Assembly: GCA_017644425.1 (NCBI GenBank)
Contig: JAEPLN010000001.1
Location: 1,488,001 to 1,552,000, forward strand
Reading direction: 5' to 3'
Length of the DNA: 64,000 bases
Source: Prochlorococcus marinus CUG1433
GTDB taxonomy: Bacteria > Cyanobacteriota > Cyanobacteriia > PCC-6307 > Cyanobiaceae
In this document: positions 62,088 to 64,000 of the stretch, piece by piece
Layout: every line of letters starts with the position of its first letter
How positions within the stretch are numbered: the stretch's first letter is position 1
Program-made: the position numbers and the translations under genes
Notes under the pieces: generated by a model
The model's database searches: none
The model's input: only the letters and a program-made list of their open reading frames with translations
Told to the model about the DNA's origin: nothing

Positions 62088-62308
62088 ATGAAATAAAGTT
62101 TAAGGAAATTACTAGCAAAAATCTTGGAATCATTTAATTACTTTGAATATCTAAATTCAATATCATTTCATCCACCTGTAATGATAATAACTACATTAGT
62201 GTTCTTTTATATAAGAAGAAAAATTTTATTAGCTGGCAAAAAACATTAGCAATCTATTTAATGTTTATATTTTTAATAAGTCAAAAATTAAATAAACAAA
62301 GCAAGTAA
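62088..62308 (+). pseudogene. Degraded membrane protein gene
   Basis: Reads MK, in-frame TAA, then SLRKLLAKILESFNYFEYLN and SISFHPPVMIITTLVFFYIR followed by a frameshift near 62243 into KTLAIYLMFIFLISQKLNKQ ending at 62308. A coherent two-helix protein broken by one stop and one shift. The parent family is not recognised. Confidence 0.4.
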
Positions 62309-62338
62309 TAAAAACAATTACATATATATAGATTCCAT

Positions 62339-62707
62339 TTAACTTAACGTTGTTATTGAACTTCTTAATCCATAAGTAAGAAAAATAAAACTTGCAAAAG
62401 TAACTCCAATCATTACTGTTGTGTAGAGTTTATTTAATTTGAAATTATTACTTGCAGATGAGAAATCCGCGATAACCAAATTTTTCATTGAATATTTATG
62501 TCTATTTCTGAAATTGTTGCTGTTAACCAAACTGCCTAAAATTGGATTTGTTGAAACTTTTATTTCTTGATTGATAACAGAATTTAAACCTTTATCTTCA
62601 TTGAAAAATCTTGGAAACATGTATGCATGCCATAAAGCTATTATTGCCACCCAAAAAACTACAGTAACTCCTGCAAAACCAAAAAGTAAGAATCTAAAAG
62701 TTTCCAT
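62339..62707 (-). CDS. Two-helix membrane protein, unknown
   Basis: 122 residues. Helix near the N-terminus (FLLFGFAGVTVVFWVAIIAL), a soluble middle, and a C-terminal helix (TTVMIGVTFASFIFLTYGLR). No family recognised. Divergent from the PsbY-like gene. Confidence 0.68.
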   Translation of the reverse strand: METFRFLLFGFAGVTVVFWVAIIALWHAYMFPRFFNEDKGLNSVINQEIKVSTNPILGSLVNSNNFRNRHKYSMKNLVIADFSSASNNFKLNKLYTTVMIGVTFASFIFLTYGLRSSITTLS

Positions 62708-62928
62708 ATCTGTTTTTTAATTAATTAAAATCTACATCAAATAAAATATCTAAATATCGCAACCCAAAAAAATATACTTTAAGTAAATCAATTAATCATT
62801 TCATGATGTTACTAATGATTAGAGGAAATGTTATTAAGGGTTTTTCTTTAAATATAAGTTAATGATCAAATCATTTATTTAACTAAAAAAGACAAAATAA
62901 TAATCAAATTTATTATTACTTTTAAGAA

Positions 62929-63225
62929 ATGGATTTCAGGATTTTACTTGTTATTGCACCAATAATATTCTCATGGATATTTACAGTCTTTTGGTTAGGT
63001 AGGTGGGATGTATTTAGATTAACGCCACTAGGATTACCAAAGAAAGGAGTAGCTCCTTTTAAAAATTATCAAGTATGGGAAGATTCAGCATTAATTCCAG
63101 ATAGTGGCAGACCAGCAGAAGGTTATCCAGTATTTACTGTTAGAACCGCAGCAGTTAATGCCCTAGGGATTCCAACCGTTTTTTTTCTTGGAGCAATATT
63201 GGCAATGCAGTTTAAATCTTATTAA
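62929..63225 (+). CDS. PsbY-like small membrane protein
   Basis: 98 residues. The N-terminus [20 protein letters not shown] resembles PsbY (a small PSII-associated subunit beginning MD-R-L-V-AP). It then continues with a soluble loop ([20 protein letters not shown]) and a second helix, longer than classical PsbY. I therefore give no symbol. A paralogue follows 12 bp downstream. Confidence 0.6.
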   Translation: MDFRILLVIAPIIFSWIFTVFWLGRWDVFRLTPLGLPKKGVAPFKNYQVWEDSALIPDSGRPAEGYPVFTVRTAAVNALGIPTVFFLGAILAMQFKSY

Positions 63226-63237
63226 TAGGGAATTTTG

Positions 63238-63423
63238 ATGGACATTAGATTTTTAATTGTGGGAGCACCATTCTTAATCGCATTTTTTTATACCTTATTT
63301 TTGCTAAAAAAATGGGGTGCTTTTAATTCTACGAATAATAATTTGCCAAAAAATATTTATCTTAAAAATGAATCAATAGAACAAAGTTATATTTTACGGA
63401 ATATCTTTTTAACAAAAAATTAG
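63238..63423 (+). CDS. Second PsbY-like membrane protein
   Basis: 61 residues from the ATG at 63238. MDIRFLIVGAPFLIAFFYTL parallels the start of the gene before it, and the spacing implies one transcript. One helix and a polar tail. It may be a truncated duplicate. Confidence 0.58.
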   Translation: MDIRFLIVGAPFLIAFFYTLFLLKKWGAFNSTNNNLPKNIYLKNESIEQSYILRNIFLTKN

Positions 63424-63458
63424 TCAAATTATTCTTACCCTTATATCAAAACCTTGTC

Positions 63459-63557
63459 ATGATTCCAATAGAACAGTATTTATTTTTTGCAGTTTCTCTT
63501 TATGCATTTTTATATCTTTCAATAACTATAGTAAGTACATTAATTAACTTTTCCTAA
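63459..63557 (+). CDS. 32-residue membrane peptide
   Basis: MIPIEQYLFFAVSLYAFLYL then SITIVSTLINFS. A single helix. Third small membrane gene in this direction, 35 bp after the previous stop. Confidence 0.5.
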   Translation: MIPIEQYLFFAVSLYAFLYLSITIVSTLINFS

Positions 63558-63627
63558 GAAATAATCACATAAAATATTAAACAGTTATTTGTATAAAATT
63601 AATCTTCCTGAATTTTAAAACTCATTA

Positions 63628-63760
63628 TATAAATATATGAGTAGATATTAGGGCAATCTACTCACCGCTAGCTTTGACACAGCGGTTCGTAATGAGAACC
63701 TCCCTTTGACCTCATTTTCTTTTTTGCAATCTTAGAAAATGAGGTTTAAATATATTTTAT
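63628..63760 (+). ncRNA. Structured RNA candidate R1
   Basis: TATAAA (63628-63633) then stem TGAGTAGAT (63638-63646) with ATCTACTCA (63656-63664), nine bp perfect. Next come ACCGCT (63664-63669) with AGCGGT (63681-63686), GGTTC (63684-63688) with GAACC (63696-63700), and finally a 12-bp hairpin ACCTCATTTTCT (63709-63720) with AGAAAATGAGGT (63734-63745) followed by an AT-rich tail. No open frame. Shares its first 19 nt (16 identical) with the RNA at 63.87 kb. Confidence 0.55.
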
Positions 63761-63862
63761 TAGTCATGAATATTAAATTAAATTCTTAATTAAAACTCTA
63801 AATTATTAAATATTATTCCTTCTTATGTATATTATTTACTTTTTAAAAAAGAGTTTTTTATT

Positions 63863-63990
63863 TATAAAGAATATGTAGATATTTGGCGAATCTGCAACGG
63901 TATAAATTCCGTCTTTATGAACCTAACCAACGAAAATATTCTTAACTACGTTTTAGTTATTTTAGTAGTTAGGAATATTTTTATTTATAA
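63863..63990 (+). ncRNA. Structured RNA candidate R2, paralogue of R1
   Basis: TATAAA (63863-63868), stem TGTAGAT (63874-63880) with ATCTGCA (63890-63896), hairpin ACGG ... CCGT (63897-63912), then the 15-bp terminator. The 19-nt opening differs from R1 at only three positions, so the two are likely tandem copies. Confidence 0.55.
63935..63987 (+). terminator. Strong terminator hairpin
   Basis: AATATTCTTAACTAC (63935-63949) with GTAGTTAGGAATATT (63965-63979): 15 bp with one wobble, then TTTATTTAT. Confidence 0.75.
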
Positions 63991-64000
63991 AACCTTTCAA

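Noticed and set aside
1-64000. Prophage or insertion element
   Set aside because: No integrase, transposase, terminase, capsid or tail gene was seen on either strand.

Overview
The window is AT-rich (about one third G+C by eye), densely coded, and looks like chromosome of a high-light Prochlorococcus. Supporting features are psbD, ycf4, petM and ycf39, the split transhydrogenase pntA1-pntA2-pntB, several single-helix high-light-inducible (hli) genes, very small cyanobacterial families (DUF2839, DUF1651, DUF3303, DUF3721) and many tiny membrane peptides. No rRNA, intact tRNA, insertion sequence, CRISPR array or phage structural gene was recognised.

Layout. 1-20.5 kb is core housekeeping: photosynthesis assembly (psbD partial, ycf4, petM, ycf39), a cyclophilin lipoprotein, ilvH, an IF-1 paralogue, an NTR-thioredoxin fusion, transhydrogenase, dxr, cysS, polA, an HlyD-type adaptor and ychF. 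20.5-25.9 kb holds small genes: a five-copy hli cluster (counting the plus-strand copy), a glutamine amidotransferase, and a small membrane protein behind a glutamine-riboswitch-like leader. 25.9-37.3 kb is a complete nitrate assimilation block: moaA, mobA, napA, narB, a nitrate-reductase-associated protein, moaC, moeA, moaE, moaD, moaB, a helical-repeat protein (possibly NirX) and nirA. It carries NtcA-type sites (GTA-N8-TAC), one at near-ideal spacing upstream of napA. Most Prochlorococcus lack nitrate assimilation, so this marks the strain as one of the minority able to use nitrate.

37.4-62 kb is accessory in character: selO, a sodium:solute symporter, dozens of small orphan proteins, three decayed genes, a five-gene redox/metal-looking operon (DUF411, DUF3721, MauE/DoxX-like membrane protein), an exported-protein operon, an RluF-type pseudouridine synthase, a MORN protein and a minus-strand chain (LOG protein, PhoH, cupin-like protein, three Cys/small peptides) with unusually strong Shine-Dalgarno sequences. 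62-64 kb has small membrane proteins, two of them tandem PsbY-like, and two related structured RNA candidates.

Nitrogen is the recurring theme. Nitrate uptake and reduction plus molybdenum cofactor synthesis form one module under likely NtcA control, while two glutamine-riboswitch-like leaders elsewhere control very small proteins, one with a GTA-N8-TAC palindrome lying on its probable -10 element. Several pairs of tiny paralogues (DUF2839, DUF1651, an ICxxLxL family and a KKYAxxxxQA family) recur at separate sites. Coordinates of small genes outside long open frames were derived by hand translation.
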